A model generated the notes under the pieces. The model was not told where the DNA came from. It saw only the letters and a program-made list of their open reading frames with translations, and made no database searches. The position numbers and the translations under genes are program-made. Positions 1 through 8,475 of a stretch of DNA of 64,000 nucleotides are shown piece after piece. The stretch's first letter is position 1. Each line of letters opens with the position of its first letter. Origin of the DNA: Luteitalea sp. TBR-22 (GTDB lineage: Bacteria; Acidobacteriota; Vicinamibacteria; Vicinamibacterales; Vicinamibacteraceae); the NCBI RefSeq assembly GCF_016865485.1, contig NZ_AP024452.1:3308501-3372500 (forward strand), read 5' to 3'.

Positions 1-411
1 ACCCTTCCCCGATCCGCCGAGCATCCGGTCGATCATCGAGAAGGCCACCGACGGATTGAGCTCCAGCGCCCCGAGCCCCTCGAGGGGGGTCAGGGAGATG
101 GCATAGAACGCCGTGGGATCGGGCAGCGACATCAGGAACTCGGAGTACGTGAACTGCTCCACCGAGGTGACGTTGACGTCGGTGACGGTGCGCAGGTACG
201 CCGAGAGCGACGTCGAGATGTTGCGCGCGAAGCGGTCGTGCAGGAAGTGGAGCGACCGGATCTGTTCCTTGTTGACCCGGTCGGGGCGGCGGAAGTTGTA
301 GACGATGACCGACTCGCCCTCGAGGGGCAGGTCGTTGACCGCCGCCTTCTCCAGGTCCGCGGCCGACGTCAACAGCGCGTCGATCTCGTCCTGGGAAAGG
401 ATCTTGCTCAC
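1..411 (-). CDS. fliM: flagellar motor switch protein FliM (3' end outside window)
   Basis: The reverse strand encodes a protein that opens SKILSQDEIDALL, the conserved N-terminal CheY-P binding segment of FliM. It continues into the middle domain with VIVYNFRRPDRVNKEQ and an LGGSG turn near the window edge. FliM links the C-ring to FliG and receives CheY-P to switch rotation. The start is a GTG at 411-409 that overlaps the fliA stop (GTGA). Only about 137 residues are visible, so the C-terminal SpoA domain lies outside. Its place after fliA, rather than between fliL and fliN, is unusual. Confidence 0.93.
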   Translation of the reverse strand, partial: MSKILSQDEIDALLTSAADLEKAAVNDLPLEGESVIVYNFRRPDRVNKEQIRSLHFLHDRFARNISTSLSAYLRTVTDVNVTSVEQFTYSEFLMSLPDPTAFYAISLTPLEGLGALELNPSVAFSMIDRMLGGSGKG

Positions 412-1196
412 GCCTGCGCCTCGGGTTTCTGCAGCCGGGCCTTCAGGCTGCTGCGCAGCCGCGACAGCGCCAGCGAACGGAGCTGCGACACGCGCGACTC
501 GCACACGCCGATGACCGCGCCGATCTCGGCCATGGTCATCTCCTCCTCGTAGTACAGCGCCAGGATCTGCCGCTCGCGCTCGGGCAGGTCCATGATCGCC
601 TGCGCGAGGAGCATCCGCAGTTCCTTGCGTTCGAGCTGGGCGTCGGGGCCCTCGTCGACGTCGATGCACAGCTCGAGGAGCGGCTGCCCGTCCTCGCCGG
701 TGGCGTCGAGCTGACGGATGGCGCCGACCTCGAGGGTCCGCACCTGGTCGATCGCCTTGTCGTACTCGGCCGGCGACATCTGCATCTGGCCGGCGACCTC
801 GTCCTCGGTCGGCTCGCGCTTCAACTCGGCGCGCAGCTTGGCGACCGCGCCATCGAGCTCGCGGCGCATGCGGCGCAGCGAGCGCGGCGCCCAGTCGAGG
901 TCACGCAGCGCGTCGAGCATCGCGCCCTGCACGCGACGGCGGGCGAAGGCGTCGAACGGCACGCCCATCGAGGCCTTGTACCGGCCCGCGGCGTCGATCA
1001 GCCCCATGACCCCGACGCTGATCAGGTCGGTCATCTCGACCTGCGCCGGGAGGCGCTGAGCGAGGCGATGGGCCATCGCCTTGACGAGACCGACATGGGC
1101 GATCACGAGCTGATCGCGGTCCACATAGCTCGCCTGATGGGACATAACCGACACGGCCTCTTCTCCTGTCCGGCGCTTTCGCGCGGGGGCGTTCAT
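408..1196 (-). CDS. fliA: RNA polymerase sigma-28 factor FliA
   Basis: This 262-residue sigma-70 family protein has region 2 near residues 35-105 (LVKAMAHRLAQRLP, then LISVGVMGLIDA) and a region 4 helix-turn-helix near the C-terminus (LPERERQILALYYEEEMTMAEIG). The layout is that of FliA/WhiG/SigD factors, which lack region 1.1. It should direct RNA polymerase to late flagellar and chemotaxis promoters of the TAAA-N15-GCCGATAA type. The chosen ATG at 1196 overlaps the flhF stop (ATGA); the longer reading frame would intrude into flhF. Five matching promoter elements are found elsewhere in the window. Confidence 0.95.
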   Translation of the reverse strand: MNAPARKRRTGEEAVSVMSHQASYVDRDQLVIAHVGLVKAMAHRLAQRLPAQVEMTDLISVGVMGLIDAAGRYKASMGVPFDAFARRRVQGAMLDALRDLDWAPRSLRRMRRELDGAVAKLRAELKREPTEDEVAGQMQMSPAEYDKAIDQVRTLEVGAIRQLDATGEDGQPLLELCIDVDEGPDAQLERKELRMLLAQAIMDLPERERQILALYYEEEMTMAEIGAVIGVCESRVSQLRSLALSRLRSSLKARLQKPEAQA

Positions 1197-2197
1197 GCGT
1201 GCACCACGGGCACCTGCCCGAGCAGGCACGCGGCGAGACTTTCTGGATCCGCTTCGACCAGGTCCTCGGGGACTCGCTGGCCCAGGCCGATGAGCGAGAC
1301 CGGCAGCGCGCGCTGGCGGAGGGCGCGCACCAGCGGCATCACGGTCTCGGCCTCGTCGACCTTCGACATCACGACGCGATCGGCACCGGCCATGGCGAAC
1401 CGGTCCCAGATCCGCTCGAAGTCGCGCGGCGTGGTGCTGCCGGGCACGACCAGGTGCGTGTGCACGCCGGGCAGGGCCGACAGCGCCTCGAAGAAGGCCG
1501 CCGCCTCCTCGTTGGCCGGCGACAGGCCGGGCGTGTCCACCAGCACCGGCAGCTTGCTGCTGGCCACCGCGGCCCCGACTTCCTCGGGCGTGCGCGCCAC
1601 CACGAACGGGCTGCCGATGATATCCGCGTAGAGCCGCAGTTGCTCCACGGCGCCGACCCGATACCCGTCGGCCGCCACCAGCCGGAACCGGCGCTCGCCG
1701 CGGGCCCGTGCCTGCGCCGCGATCTTGGCGATGGTCGTCGTCTTGCCGACGCCCGGGGGGCCGATGAAGACGTTGACGTCGCCGAGCGCCAGGCCGCGAC
1801 TGGCCACCGGCGCCAGCGAGGCCGCCAGGGCCTGCCGCAACTGGCCCTGCGAGATGTCGCGACGCCGCGCCTGCGGAATGGCCTCCACGACGTCCTCGGC
1901 CAGGTCGCGATCGAGGCCGGTCGCAATCAGGCGCGCCACCAGGCTGTCGGTGACCGGCGGCTGGGCGCCGCGGGCGTGTGCGGGGTGTGCGGTTTCGGAC
2001 TCACGGGACCGTCGGTTCTCCGACACCCCGGCCGGCGCGAATGCCGAGACTTCGACCTCACGCCCGCCCAACCAGCCACGCCAGCCCGAGGCCGGCACGA
2101 GGCGCGTGCCCAGCACGAGGGCCGAGGGCCCGAGGGCCTCCCTGGCCTGGGCAAGGGCGTCACGAACGCTGGAACTGCGAAAACGCTGAGGAGTCAT
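1193..2197 (-). CDS. flhF: flagellar biosynthesis GTPase FlhF
   Basis: The 334-residue protein is an SRP-type GTPase. An N-terminal B domain is followed by an N/G region with the P-loop GPPGVGKTTT near residue 145, a VAADGYRVGAVEQL segment, DTPG (G3) and SKVDE (G4). FlhF sets flagellar number and position and recruits early components to the pole. It sits three bases after flhA and overlaps fliA. The usual partner FlhG/YlxH does not follow it here; fliA comes directly after. Confidence 0.93.
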   Translation of the reverse strand: MTPQRFRSSSVRDALAQAREALGPSALVLGTRLVPASGWRGWLGGREVEVSAFAPAGVSENRRSRESETAHPAHARGAQPPVTDSLVARLIATGLDRDLAEDVVEAIPQARRRDISQGQLRQALAASLAPVASRGLALGDVNVFIGPPGVGKTTTIAKIAAQARARGERRFRLVAADGYRVGAVEQLRLYADIIGSPFVVARTPEEVGAAVASSKLPVLVDTPGLSPANEEAAAFFEALSALPGVHTHLVVPGSTTPRDFERIWDRFAMAGADRVVMSKVDEAETVMPLVRALRQRALPVSLIGLGQRVPEDLVEADPESLAACLLGQVPVVHA

Positions 2198-2200
2198 GGC

Positions 2201-4249
2201 CTATTCGAGGACGGCAACCGGTGCGACCTTCACGTGCGGAGGCACTTCGCTGTGCGAGAGGACCCCCATCTGCGGGAGCACCCGGGTGAACAGTCGCCAC
2301 AGGTGCGGACGCAGTGCTGGCGAACACAAAAGCACAGGCTGTGCCACCGCCGTTTCGAGGGCCCGCGCGATGCGCGACGCCATGTGCTGCGCGTCGTTGG
2401 GGTCGATGGCCAGGACGACCCCATGCTCGGTGCGGACGATGGCCTGCATCAGGCGCTCCTCGAGCGACGGCGCCAGGTTGATCGTCGGCAGCTCGCCCTG
2501 GTCGGTCTGGTGCTGCCGGCAGATGGCGCGGCCGAGCGCCTGCCGGACGGCCTCGTTCAGCTGATCGGGATCCTTGGTCTGCGCGCCGGCGTCGGCCAGG
2601 GCCTCCAGGATGGTGGTGAGATCCTTGACCGGCACCCGCTCGCGCAGCAGCTGGCGCAGCACGCGCTGCACGTCGCCCAGGCCGAGGAGCTTCGGGATCA
2701 GGTCGTCGACCAGCCGCGGCGACGCCTGCGCGACACGGTCCACCATGTCCTTGGTGTGCTGGCGCGTCAACAGGTCGGGCAGGAAGTTCCTGATGATCTC
2801 CGACAGGTGGGTCGACAGCGCCGTCGTCGGGTCGACCACCGTGTAGCCGGCCGCCGTGGCCGCCTCGCGCTGCTCGGCACGGATCCACAGGGCGGGCAGG
2901 CCGAACGCGGGCTCCCGGGCGTTGGTGCCGTCGATGGCCGCCGTGGCGGTCCCCGGGTTGATGGCCAGCAGGCGGTCGGGCATCAGGTCGGCGCGCGCCA
3001 CCTCGACGCCCTTGACCAGCAGCGCATACGTGCGCGGCCCGAGCTGCAGGTTGTCGGCCACGTGCACCGGCGGGACGATCATGCCCGTCTCGGTGGCGAT
3101 CTGCCGGCGGATGGACTTCACCCGCTGCAGCAGCGTGCCGCCCTGCCGCTCGTCGACGAGCGAGATGAGGGCGTACCCCACCTCCACGGCCAGCGGGTCC
3201 ACCGAGGCCAGGTTCTCGACGCTCGGCTCGGCCTGGATCGGCGCCCCGCCGGTGTCCAGCGCCTCGTCGGACAGGTCGCTGGCCGCCGGCTCGCGGTTCA
3301 TGTAGGCGGCCAGGCCGAAGGCCGCGGCGACGAGGAAGAAGGCCAGCTTCGGCAGGCCGGGGACCAGGCCCATGAAGAACAGGAAGGCGGCGCCGATGGC
3401 CAGCGGCTGCACGCGCGTGAGCAACTGCCCCGCCACGTCCTCCCCCAGCGACGACTCCGACGAGGCGCGCGTCGTGATCAGGCCGCCCGACATGGAGACG
3501 AGCAGCGAGGGGATCGCGGTCACCAGGCCCTCGCCGACCGTCAGGATGGTGAAGGTCCTGGCCGCGTCGACCAGTTCCATCTCGTACTGCATCACGCCGA
3601 TGATCAGGCCGGCGACGATGTTGACGCCGGTGATCAGCAGCGCCGCCAGCGAGTCGCGCTGCGTGAAGCGGATGGCGCCGTCCATCGCGCCGTAGAAGTC
3701 GGCCTCCTTGCGGACGTTGTCGCGACGCCGCTTGGCTTCCTTCTCGTCGATCGTGCCGGCGTTCAGGTCGGCGTCGATCGACATCTGCTTGCCGGGCATG
3801 GCGTCGAGGGTGAACCGCGCCGTCACTTCCGAGATGCGCACCGCGCCGTGGTTGATGACCACGTACTGGATCGCGATCAACACCAGGAACACGACGATGC
3901 CGACGACGAAGTTGCCGCCCACCACGAACTGGCCGAACGACATGATGACGTGGCCGGCGGCATCGACCCCCTCGTTGCCGTGCAGCAGGATCAGGCGGGT
4001 GGACGCGACGTTGAGCGACAGCCGCAGCAGCGTCAGGAGCAGCAGCAACGACGGGAACACCGAGAACTCGATCGGGTCCTTCACGTAGACGGCGGTCAGC
4101 AGCAGCACCACCGACAAGGCGATGTCCACCGACAGCAGCAGGTCCATCAGGACCGGCGGCAGCGGCAGCACCATCAGCGCCAGCACCAGCAGGACGACAC
4201 CGGGCACGAGCAACTGGGACGGCCCGAACGGCTTGGGATGGGAGGACAC
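2201..4249 (-). CDS. flhA: flagellar export gate protein FlhA
   Basis: This 682-residue protein matches the usual FlhA length. Its N-terminal half holds about eight membrane segments and the conserved cytoplasmic FHIPEP-type stretch (DAMPGKQMSIDADLNAGTID). The C-terminal half is the soluble nonameric-ring domain that docks chaperone-substrate complexes. FlhA uses the proton gradient to drive export with FlhB, FliP, FliQ and FliR. It lies 17 bases after flhB and 3 before flhF, so it is clearly part of the same transcription unit. Confidence 0.97.
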   Translation of the reverse strand: MSSHPKPFGPSQLLVPGVVLLVLALMVLPLPPVLMDLLLSVDIALSVVLLLTAVYVKDPIEFSVFPSLLLLLTLLRLSLNVASTRLILLHGNEGVDAAGHVIMSFGQFVVGGNFVVGIVVFLVLIAIQYVVINHGAVRISEVTARFTLDAMPGKQMSIDADLNAGTIDEKEAKRRRDNVRKEADFYGAMDGAIRFTQRDSLAALLITGVNIVAGLIIGVMQYEMELVDAARTFTILTVGEGLVTAIPSLLVSMSGGLITTRASSESSLGEDVAGQLLTRVQPLAIGAAFLFFMGLVPGLPKLAFFLVAAAFGLAAYMNREPAASDLSDEALDTGGAPIQAEPSVENLASVDPLAVEVGYALISLVDERQGGTLLQRVKSIRRQIATETGMIVPPVHVADNLQLGPRTYALLVKGVEVARADLMPDRLLAINPGTATAAIDGTNAREPAFGLPALWIRAEQREAATAAGYTVVDPTTALSTHLSEIIRNFLPDLLTRQHTKDMVDRVAQASPRLVDDLIPKLLGLGDVQRVLRQLLRERVPVKDLTTILEALADAGAQTKDPDQLNEAVRQALGRAICRQHQTDQGELPTINLAPSLEERLMQAIVRTEHGVVLAIDPNDAQHMASRIARALETAVAQPVLLCSPALRPHLWRLFTRVLPQMGVLSHSEVPPHVKVAPVAVLE

Positions 4250-4266
4250 GCGCGTTCTCCTCTACC

Positions 4267-5328
4267 TCACAGCACCAGCTGCTTGAGGCGAATCAGGTAC
4301 GCCAGCACCTCGGCCACCGCCTCGAACAGGTCGCCGGGGATGGACTCGCCCACCTCGACCTGCCGGTAGATGGCCCGCGCCAGCGGGGGGTTCTCGACGA
4401 TGGGCACGCCGTGCTCGCGGGCGATCGTGCGGATCTTGAGGGCCAGGGCATCGGCGCCCTTGGCGACGACCTCGGGTGCGCTCTGGCCGCGCTGGTAGCG
4501 GAGGGCGACGGCGAAGTGCGTCGGGTTGGTCACCACGACGGTCGCCCTGGGGACGGCGGCGAGCATCCGCTTGCGCAGCATCTCGCGCTGCACGCGGCGG
4601 ACCCGGGCCTTGATCTCCGGGTTGCCCTCCTGCATCTTCATCTCGTCCTTGACTTCCTGCTTGGTCATCTTCAAGGACTCGAGGGTGCGCCACTTCTGCA
4701 CGCCGAAGTCGGCCGCCGCCAGCGCCAGCAGGGTGATCACCGCACGCTTGAGGAACGCCACCGCATGCCCCCACGCGCTGATCGCCGAGGCCTGCGGCGC
4801 GACCATGGCGAAGCGCGGCGCTTCGTCCATCAGGCTCCGGACCGCCAGCCACGCCACCCACCCCACCACCGTGGCGGCGATGACCGTCTTGAGCAGGTTG
4901 AGGCCCGCCTGGTTGGGCGCGAGGCGCTTGAAGCCGTTGGACGGGTTCAGGCGGTTCAGGTCGAACTGCAGCGCCTCGGTGGCGATGATGAAGCCACCCT
5001 GCGCCTGCGTCGCCGCGGCGGTGGCGACCACCGCGGCCACGGCGAGCGGCGCCACCAGCCACGCCAGCTGCCAGACGCCCTGCAGCGCCAGGTTGACGAC
5101 CTCGCCCGAGGTGATCGCCTGCGCCCGCGCGTCGCCCATGCGCGTGATGCCCGACGCCATCACGGTGCCGAGGCCGGCCATCATCGACGGCCCCCAGTAG
5201 GCCAATACCATCAGCGCGGCGCCGAGGTGGAAGGCGTCGTTGAGATCGCGGCTGCGCGCCACCTGCCCTCTCCTCTGGGCATCCCGGCGGCGCTTCGCGG
5301 TCGGTTGTTCTGTGCGGTCCTCGGCCAT
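4267..5328 (-). CDS. flhB: flagellar export switch protein FlhB
   Basis: The 353-residue protein starts MAEDRTEQPTAKRRRDAQ, the typical FlhB N-terminus. It has four membrane segments and a cytoplasmic domain containing NPTH, the autocleavage site (Asn-Pro), near residue 265. After cleavage FlhB switches export specificity from rod/hook to filament proteins, guided by the ruler FliK, which is encoded in this locus. The gene ends just before flhA and begins four bases after the fliR stop. Confidence 0.96.
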   Translation of the reverse strand: MAEDRTEQPTAKRRRDAQRRGQVARSRDLNDAFHLGAALMVLAYWGPSMMAGLGTVMASGITRMGDARAQAITSGEVVNLALQGVWQLAWLVAPLAVAAVVATAAATQAQGGFIIATEALQFDLNRLNPSNGFKRLAPNQAGLNLLKTVIAATVVGWVAWLAVRSLMDEAPRFAMVAPQASAISAWGHAVAFLKRAVITLLALAAADFGVQKWRTLESLKMTKQEVKDEMKMQEGNPEIKARVRRVQREMLRKRMLAAVPRATVVVTNPTHFAVALRYQRGQSAPEVVAKGADALALKIRTIAREHGVPIVENPPLARAIYRQVEVGESIPGDLFEAVAEVLAYLIRLKQLVL

Positions 5329-5332
5329 GGCG

Positions 5333-6088
5333 TCAGTGCAACGCGGCGGCCGTCCGGGCGCCGAGGGTGAGCGCCTGCGGGAAGGCGCGCGTCAGGATGT
5401 CGGGCAGCACCCGCAGGGTCAGGGCCAACGCCATCCAGCCGATGAGGAGGCGCACCGGCGCGGCCGTGACCATCAGGTTCAGCGTCGGGGCGACCCGCGC
5501 CATCACGCCGAGCCCGACCTCCACCAGCAGCAGCGTGATGACGATCGGCGCCGAGAGCCGCACGCCCAGCGTGAACATCAGCCCGAACATCCCGGCCGTC
5601 ATCTCGGCCAGGTTGGTCGCCACCGCGCCGCCGCCGATGGGCAGCGCCTCGTAGGAGGCGGCGAGGGCGCGCAGCAGCTCGTGGTGCGCGTTGGTCACCA
5701 GCAGCACGATGACGGTGATCGATCCGTAGAGGGCCGCCAGGACGTTGTTGCGCACGCCGCTCTGCGGGTCGACCAGGGCCGCGTACGAGAGCCCCATCTG
5801 GAACCCGGTGAGGTAGCCGCCGAGTTCGGCGCCGGCCTGCAGCAGGCGCACCGTCATCGCCAGCGCCAGGCCGATCAGCGCCTCTCGCACCATCACCGCG
5901 ATGAGCATCCCCGAGGCCAGCGTCCGCGGCACGCCGATGACCGGCGCCATGAAGGCCGCCAGCACCAGCAGCAGTCCGATCTTGGCCATCGTCGGCGCGT
6001 ACGTCCCGCCGTACAGCGGCGTCGCCATCACGATCAGGCTCGGGCGGATCAGCGCGATCACGAACACGAGGAGCGGCGACAGGTCCAT
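5333..6088 (-). CDS. fliR: flagellar export gate protein FliR
   Basis: The 251-residue, strongly hydrophobic protein has the predicted six membrane segments of FliR. It begins MDLSPLLVFVIALIRPS and contains the family-like segment ADLGGYLTGFQMG-like region (here GAELGGYLTGFQMGL). FliR is one copy in the FliP5-FliQ4-FliR1 export pore. It starts immediately next to the fliQ stop codon, with zero spacing, and precedes flhB. Confidence 0.94.
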   Translation of the reverse strand: MDLSPLLVFVIALIRPSLIVMATPLYGGTYAPTMAKIGLLLVLAAFMAPVIGVPRTLASGMLIAVMVREALIGLALAMTVRLLQAGAELGGYLTGFQMGLSYAALVDPQSGVRNNVLAALYGSITVIVLLVTNAHHELLRALAASYEALPIGGGAVATNLAEMTAGMFGLMFTLGVRLSAPIVITLLLVEVGLGVMARVAPTLNLMVTAAPVRLLIGWMALALTLRVLPDILTRAFPQALTLGARTAAALH

Positions 6089-6358
6089 CTACCGCACCAG
6101 TTCGGGCAGCCGCGTGACCATCTGCCGCGTGAACCCCGACATCAGCCGGAGCATCCACGGGAAGGTGACCGCGAACGTGAGGAAGATCGCGGCGGCGCGC
6201 GGGATGAACGCCAGCACGTTGTCCTGGATGCTGGTGACCGTCTGGAAGATGCTCACCAGCACGCCGGCCACCAGGCCGGCCAGCAGCATCGGCAGGCTGA
6301 CGAGGATGGCCAGCTCGATGGCCTGGCGGACGATACCGACGACGAGGGCTTCGGACAT
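6089..6358 (-). CDS. fliQ: flagellar export gate protein FliQ
   Basis: This is an 89-residue protein with two membrane hairpin segments, the normal size for FliQ. The motifs LVAGVLVSIFQTVTSIQD and the Phe/Pro-rich second helix (FAVTFPWMLRLM) are characteristic. It forms part of the helical export pore with FliP and FliR. The gene lies seven bases after fliP and abuts fliR. Confidence 0.94.
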   Translation of the reverse strand: MSEALVVGIVRQAIELAILVSLPMLLAGLVAGVLVSIFQTVTSIQDNVLAFIPRAAAIFLTFAVTFPWMLRLMSGFTRQMVTRLPELVR

Positions 6359-6365
6359 GGGGGCC

Positions 6366-7106
6366 TCAGAGGAAGCTGCGGACCAGCGACGACACCAGCA
6401 GGTTCCAGCCGTCGATCATCACGAACAGCATGATCTTGAACGGCAGCGAGATCATCGCCGGCGGCAGCTGCAGCATGCCCATCGACAGCAGCGTGGTGGA
6501 GACCACCAGATCGATGAGCAGAAAGGGGACGAACAGGTAGAACCCCATCTGGAACCCGGTCTTGATCTCCGAGAGGATGAAGGCCGGGATCACCACGCGC
6601 ATCGGCAGGGCGTCGGGCGTGTCGGGCCGTGGCACCTTGCCGAGCTCGACGAACAGCGCCAGGTCGGTCTCGCGCGTCTGCTTGAGCATGAAGCCGCGCA
6701 GCGGCGGCGTGCCGCGCTCGAGCGCCTGCGTCACCGTGATCTGGTCGTTCATGAGCGGCTGCACGGCGGCCTGGTTCACCTGCTCGCCGACCGGCGCCAT
6801 CACGAACACGGTGAGGAACAGCGAGAGGCCGATCAGGATCTGGTTGGACGGCGCTTCCTGGGTGCCGAGCGCCTGCCGCAGGAAGTGGAAGACGATGACG
6901 ATGCGCGTGAACGCGGTCATCGTCATCAGGATGGCCGGGATGAAGCTGAGGAGCGTCAGCAGCAGCACGACCTGCAGCGGCGCCGAGATCGCGCCGATGC
7001 CGTCGATGTCGATGCGGGTGTTGCCGGCAGCCTGCGCGAGCACCGGCGCGGCCAGCGCCGCCCACACCGCCAGGGTGGCTGCTGCGGTGACCAGGACGCG
7101 GCGCAT
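6366..7106 (-). CDS. fliP: flagellar export gate protein FliP
   Basis: The chosen ATG at 7106 gives a 246-residue precursor with a cleavable signal peptide (MRRVLVTAAATLAVWAALAAPVLAQA), which is normal for FliP. The body carries the family signatures FTRIVIVFHFLRQALGTQ and FQMGFYLFVPFLLIDLVV. FliP forms the pentameric core of the export gate. The start overlaps the fliO stop (TGATG); the longer open frame upstream would run into fliO and lacks similarity. Confidence 0.96.
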   Translation of the reverse strand: MRRVLVTAAATLAVWAALAAPVLAQAAGNTRIDIDGIGAISAPLQVVLLLTLLSFIPAILMTMTAFTRIVIVFHFLRQALGTQEAPSNQILIGLSLFLTVFVMAPVGEQVNQAAVQPLMNDQITVTQALERGTPPLRGFMLKQTRETDLALFVELGKVPRPDTPDALPMRVVIPAFILSEIKTGFQMGFYLFVPFLLIDLVVSTTLLSMGMLQLPPAMISLPFKIMLFVMIDGWNLLVSSLVRSFL

Positions 7107-7477
7107 CACGCCTGCCCCCTTGCCGACGGCGCCTGGCCGACCTGCGCCGCGAGGGTGTCGGCAAAGGCGGCACCGGCCGCCAGCTCGGTGACCAGCGAGA
7201 CGTGCATGGGCGTCACGCCGAGCAGCAACCGGCGCCCCTCGACCTGCACGATCACGAGCTGGCGGCGATCGCCCAGCCCCACGGCGGTCTCCACCTGCAC
7301 GGCGCGGGCGCCCTTGCGCCCGCCCTGCCAGCCGCTGCGGCGAATCAGCCACAGGCAGCCGGCCATCAGGCCGATCACCACCATCAGCGAGAGCAGGGTG
7401 CGCACGACGCCAGGGCCGTCGGACCAGCCCGGAGTGACGGGCACGGCCTGCGCCTGCGCCAGCAGGAACGTGGTCAC
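7106..7477 (-). CDS. fliO: flagellar export assembly protein FliO
   Basis: This 123-residue protein has one membrane segment (about residues 25-45) followed by a small cytoplasmic domain with the FliO-like pattern VQVETAVGLGDRRQLVIVQVEGRRLLLGV. FliO helps assemble the FliP ring. It lies between fliN and fliP as in many bacteria, overlapping fliN by four bases at its start and fliP by one base at its stop. FliO is poorly conserved, so the call rests on topology, motif and position. Confidence 0.85.
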   Translation of the reverse strand: MTTFLLAQAQAVPVTPGWSDGPGVVRTLLSLMVVIGLMAGCLWLIRRSGWQGGRKGARAVQVETAVGLGDRRQLVIVQVEGRRLLLGVTPMHVSLVTELAAGAAFADTLAAQVGQAPSARGQA

Positions 7478-7776
7478 GCCAGCGCCTCGCTCGCCGCCTT
7501 CTGGCGGAACTCGGTGAGCCGCAGCGACACGCTGTCGTCGATGATCACGACCTCGCCGCGCGCCACCGGCACGTCGTTCACGAGCACGAACAGGTCCTGC
7601 CCCGCCGACTGCGCGAGGCGCACGACGCTGCCCCGCTGCAGGCCGAGGCAGGCGCGCAGCGTCATGGAGCCGCGGCCGAGGATGACGTCGACGCGCATCC
7701 TGACGTCGCCGAAGCTGGCCAGGGCCGGCGGCAGCGACAGGTCAGTACTGGATGACGAAGTCGGAGAAGAGGACAT
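7474..7776 (-). CDS. fliN: flagellar motor switch protein FliN
   Basis: The 100-residue product has a short Ser-rich leader followed by a SpoA (surface presentation of antigens) domain: VRMRVDVILGRGSMTLRACLGLQRGSVVRL, then DLFVLVNDVPVARGEVVIIDD. FliN forms the lower C-ring and binds CheY-P. The ATG at 7776 lies inside the end of fliL, giving a 35-base overlap. The next in-frame methionines fall inside the SpoA domain, so the overlap is probably real. In most genomes fliM lies between fliL and fliN; here it does not. Confidence 0.93.
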   Translation of the reverse strand: MSSSPTSSSSTDLSLPPALASFGDVRMRVDVILGRGSMTLRACLGLQRGSVVRLAQSAGQDLFVLVNDVPVARGEVVIIDDSVSLRLTEFRQKAASEALA

Positions 7777-8278
7777 CGAGCACCTCGTGGTGGATCGCCT
7801 TGGCCGTCTGCGCGGCAATGGCCTTCTTGAGGGCGGCCTTGCCTTCCGCCGTGGCGATGTCGGCCGACTTCTGCGTCGACAGCAGGTCGAGCACCACCGA
7901 GCGGGCCCGGGCGACCGGGAGCTTCTCCTCCTCGATCTCCTTCAGCGCGGCCTCGTCGGCGTCGATCACCAGCTGCACGTTGGTGCGGAGGAACCGTTGC
8001 GCCTCGGTGTCGGCCAGGTTCACGGTGAACACGTCGAGCGGCAGGAGCGCCCCACCCTCCTTCGCCTCTGCCTCGTGACCGCCCTCGCCGTGCTCACCCG
8101 CCTTGGCCTTGCCCGGATCGCTGCCCTGGGAGGCGGCAGCCGCCGCAGCCTTCTGCCGGGCGTAGTACCAGTAGCCGCCACCGCCACCCCCTGCCAGGAG
8201 GACCACCAGGCCGAGGATGAGGGGGAGCTTGCCCTTCTTCTTGGGGGCGTCGTCGGACTTCGCGGCAGCTTTGCTCAT
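7742..8278 (-). CDS. fliL: flagellar basal body-associated protein FliL
   Basis: The 178-residue protein has a Lys-rich cytoplasmic N-terminus, one membrane segment near residues 18-40, an Ala/Gly/Glu-rich linker, and a periplasmic domain (LDVFTVNLADTEAQRFLRTNVQLV) ending VLFSDFVIQY, which is typical of FliL. It supports stator function. The ATG at 8278 is preceded by AGGAG at five-base spacing, which is preferred over the in-frame GTG two codons upstream. A sigma-54 promoter match lies 43 bases upstream, so fliL probably starts its own transcript. Confidence 0.92.
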   Translation of the reverse strand: MSKAAAKSDDAPKKKGKLPLILGLVVLLAGGGGGGYWYYARQKAAAAAASQGSDPGKAKAGEHGEGGHEAEAKEGGALLPLDVFTVNLADTEAQRFLRTNVQLVIDADEAALKEIEEEKLPVARARSVVLDLLSTQKSADIATAEGKAALKKAIAAQTAKAIHHEVLDVLFSDFVIQY

Positions 8279-8320
8279 GGACACTCCTGCGTCCGCGCTC
8301 AGGCGGTCACCAGGAGAGGG

Positions 8321-8336
8321 AGCAAGGCTGATGCCG
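8321..8336 (-). promoter_or_regulatory. sigma-54 (-24/-12) promoter upstream of fliL
   Basis: The minus strand reads CGGCATCAGCCTTGCT. The -24 GG and the -12 GC are separated by exactly ten bases and the -12 box is TTGCT, as in the consensus TGGCAC-N5-TTGCW. Transcription would begin about 30 bases before the fliL ATG. An NtrC-type activator gene lies in the window at 19317. Confidence 0.72.
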
Positions 8337-8369
8337 CGCGCCGGCGGCGAGGCTGGCCAGCGGCGCGAT

Positions 8370-8396
8370 TAAAGAAGCGCGGAAAAGTGCCGATTT
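8370..8396 (+). promoter_or_regulatory. sigma-28-type promoter element, antisense to the flagellar operon
   Basis: The plus strand reads TAAA, fifteen bases, then GCCGATTT, which fits the FliA consensus TAAA-N15-GCCGATAA. It points away from fliL and toward the 3' end of fliK, so any transcript would be antisense to fliK. A strong hairpin (8408-8448) begins about five bases after the expected start site. Confidence 0.5.
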
Positions 8397-8407
8397 CGCA
8401 GGATTGG

Positions 8408-8448
8408 CCCGCCGGGCGCGGCCAGGTGGCCGCCGTTCCCCCGGCGGG
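8408..8448. terminator. GC-rich hairpin between fliK and fliL
   Basis: CCCGCCGGG at 8408-8416 pairs perfectly with CCCGGCGGG at 8440-8448, and an inner GGCC/GGCC stem extends the structure. No U-run follows on either strand. It may end the fliK transcript (minus strand) or fold the start of a plus-strand RNA made from the element at 8370. Confidence 0.5.
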
Positions 8449-8475
8449 TGTGACGGTGCGGCGACACCGGGCGAG

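Noticed and set aside
1199-4369. Very long plus-strand open frame (over 1000 codons) opposite flhF, flhA and flhB
   Set aside because: It is the antisense shadow of GC-rich genes, rich in Arg, Gln and His, with no family motif; the minus-strand genes have clear motifs.
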